Part shown: positions 62,708 to 64,000 of the stretch, one piece after another
How positions within the stretch are numbered: the first letter of the stretch is position 1
Layout of the letters: every line of letters starts with the position of its first letter
Source of the DNA: G963675935 sp963675935
Lineage (GTDB): Bacteria; Planctomycetota; Planctomycetia; Pirellulales; Thermoguttaceae
DNA length: 64,000 nucleotides
NCBI GenBank assembly: GCA_963675935.2
Contig: CAXXPV010000007.1
Span: forward strand, 186,001-250,000
Direction of reading: 5' to 3'
Position numbers and translations under genes: made by a program
Notes under the pieces: generated by a model
The model's database searches: none
Seen by the model: only the letters and a program-made list of their open reading frames with translations
Told to the model about the DNA's origin: nothing

Positions 62708-62852
62708 GAGACACCGTGTCTCAATCTGAGCCTTACTCAGCTTAACACTCGAAAAATCGTGGAGAGTGAGACGGGAGATAGGTTCTACCGGCCGAATGAA
62801 GGCCGGAGGGGGTCCGGTTAAGATTTCGCCGGCTCGATGGGTCCCCCTTTTT
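62708..62852 (+). ncRNA. Structured RNA-like element, copy 2
   Basis: GAGAC / GTCTC (62708-62722), CACTC / GAGTG (about 62746-62769), conserved GACGGGAGATAG, CCGGCC / GGCCGG (about 62788-62806) and GGGGGTCC / GGGTCCCCC (about 62808-62847), followed by TTTTTT. Several stem bases differ from copy 1 but stay paired, which points to selection on structure. No coding region is attached. Confidence 0.6.
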
Positions 62853-62856
62853 TATC

Positions 62857-63014
62857 GTGGCCGCGTCGATTCTCTCAAACGCCGCTGATGGCCCCTGGTT
62901 TGCGTCCTACGTGCTGATGGATGGAAATGTCGCAAATGCTCTCCGTGCGTTTGCGTGGGGATGCTGGCGGGCTTGGGAGGCCATTGAACCACAGGAAGAG
63001 CTTGCGGAACGACT
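62857..63014 (+). pseudogene. Truncated open frame at IS66 copy 2
   Basis: A GTG at 62857 starts a frame (ILSNAADGPWFASYVLMDGN, WRAWEAIEPQEELAERL) that runs into the IS66 end at 63015, after 52 codons. It may be the 5' part of a gene cut by the insertion, or chance. Confidence 0.3.
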
Positions 63015-64000
63015 GTGTCCGTCCTGTGAACACCACATACCTGAGCGGCGGTGATGAGCAAGTGCGCGGCAGAGCGGGCTAGGACCGACGGCTCGGATGC
63101 TTCTTCGCCAATTGGCGATGCCGACTTTGACGTCGACGGGCCGCAGCGGCCGATTCTTCGCGTCGGTAGCTCCGCACATGCTCCGGATGGGTTTTCGCCC
63201 AACGATCCGGCAGTAGCCCACGAAGCTCAAGCGGATTGGTGATCTGCGGCAGTCGGGTCAACACATCGGTCAGGTACGCCTGCGGGTCGAGATGATGCCG
63301 CTTCGCACTGGCCACGAAACTGTAAAGCACCGCCGCGGTGCTGCCGCCCTGATCGCTGCCCAAGAATGTCCAATTGCGGCGTCCGAGAGCTTGCTCTTTC
63401 AGCGATCGCTCCGTTCGGTTGTTGTCGATGGGAATCGCCCCGTTGCCGAGGAACCGCGTCAGCGCCTCCCACTGCCGCAGGCTGTACTTGATCGCAACGG
63501 TAATCGGCGACTTCGGCCGCACCACGACCAACTTGTCGCGTAGCCAATCGGCCAACGCCTCCATGATGGGCGCCGACTTCGCCTGGCGCAACGCCAGTCG
63601 TTCGTCGTCCGACATGCCAACCGCCTCGTGTTCCACAGCGTAAAGCTGCTGAAAGAAAGCCAACGCCTCGTGCGCCAACTGAGGCGAGGTGTCGCGAGCG
63701 TCAAAAAACTTCCGCCGGGCGTGCGCGTTGCAGCCAGCTTCGACAATCGCCCCGCGCGACTCCCAGAATATTCCGTCATAACCACCAAAGGCGTCCGCCT
63801 GAAGCACACCGCGATAGTCCCTCAAAAACTTCTGCGGACCATCCCGCTTTCGGTTCGGCGTGTAATCGTAGACAGTGTAGGGATGCCGAGCGTCACCTAC
63901 ATAACTCCAAAACCGACCGGTTCGTGTGTGGTCCAATTCCGGATCGAGAACTTTCACCGGCGTGTCGTCGGTTCCCAACACGCCGCTGCTCAACGTTCGG
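63015..64000 (-). mobile_element. IS66-family insertion sequence, copy 2 (partial, inverted)
   Basis: The inverted repeat GTGTCCGTCCTGTGAAC begins at 63015 and is followed by the complement of the copy 1 right end. The element runs off the window at 64000. It is inverted relative to copy 1, with 1,039 bases between them. Confidence 0.9.
63079..64000 (-). CDS. tnpC: IS66 transposase TnpC, copy 2 (partial)
   Basis: The C-terminal 307 residues or so of the transposase, open through the window edge. It is nearly identical to copy 1; one visible change is Gln for Leu in the motif SDLGGSTAAV. The catalytic Glu segment NNRTERSLKEQALGRR is intact. Confidence 0.92.
   Translation of the reverse strand, partial: RTLSSGVLGTDDTPVKVLDPELDHTRTGRFWSYVGDARHPYTVYDYTPNRKRDGPQKFLRDYRGVLQADAFGGYDGIFWESRGAIVEAGCNAHARRKFFDARDTSPQLAHEALAFFQQLYAVEHEAVGMSDDERLALRQAKSAPIMEALADWLRDKLVVVRPKSPITVAIKYSLRQWEALTRFLGNGAIPIDNNRTERSLKEQALGRRNWTFLGSDQGGSTAAVLYSFVASAKRHHLDPQAYLTDVLTRLPQITNPLELRGLLPDRWAKTHPEHVRSYRREESAAAARRRQSRHRQLAKKHPSRRS

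Overview
The window reads as chromosomal DNA of a Planctomycetota bacterium, most likely near Pirellulales. The signs are the family mix: two membrane Ser/Thr kinases with long C-terminal tails, planctomycete TIGR03067-like modules, an ECF sigma factor/FecR/PEP-CTERM group, a DUF1559 pseudopilin, a DUF1580 protein and a HYExAFE-family protein. Coding is moderately dense. Intergenic spaces are long and full of short palindromic repeats. No rRNA or CRISPR array was seen. There is one tRNA, Val(TAC).

Layout. 1-6.1 kb: 3' part of a giant kinase/membrane-fusion/TIGR03067 protein. 6.1-10.6 kb: a YkgJ-type Cys-cluster protein, hisS, an XRE regulator with a strong operator, a DUF2007 protein and a HYExAFE protein. 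10.6-14.2 kb: minus-strand operon of three envelope proteins. 14.5-18.1 kb: SH3 protein, Phd/ParE-type toxin-antitoxin pair, glyA. 18.5-25.2 kb: sigma factor, FecR regulator, PEP-CTERM protein, GH127-like enzyme, DUF1559 protein. 25.3-27.3 kb: rnhA and two queuosine-pathway genes (queC, queD). 28.5-34.9 kb: vapBC-aroB, the EF-P beta-lysylation set epmA/efp/epmB, and a class II DAHP synthase. 35-46.8 kb: small conserved proteins, DJ-1/PfpI, SEC-C protein, FloA, LRR and membrane proteins, a metallo-beta-lactamase-fold enzyme, a PEGA lipoprotein, trmB, dus. 47.6-56.2 kb: methyltransferase, S41 peptidase, thioredoxin-trypsin fusion, second kinase. 56.2-64 kb: an integrative element starting at tRNA-Val with a tyrosine recombinase, then broken by two inverted IS66-family copies.

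Three themes stand out. (1) Palindromic repeats sit not only between genes but in frame inside conserved enzymes (AroB, EpmA, EpmB, FecR protein, kinase activation loop). (2) A family of about 75-bp bulged hairpins has constant TATACCTTGCACGG / AGTATA ends and variable, pairwise shared cores. There are eight copies, three in tandem, and one lies at the breakpoint of a truncated gene. (3) Between the inverted IS66 copies lie two diverged copies of a roughly 150-nt RNA-like element whose stems are kept by compensatory changes, with no associated protein gene. It may be a HEARO/omega-RNA-type element or something new. All family names come from reading the sequence; no database search was run.
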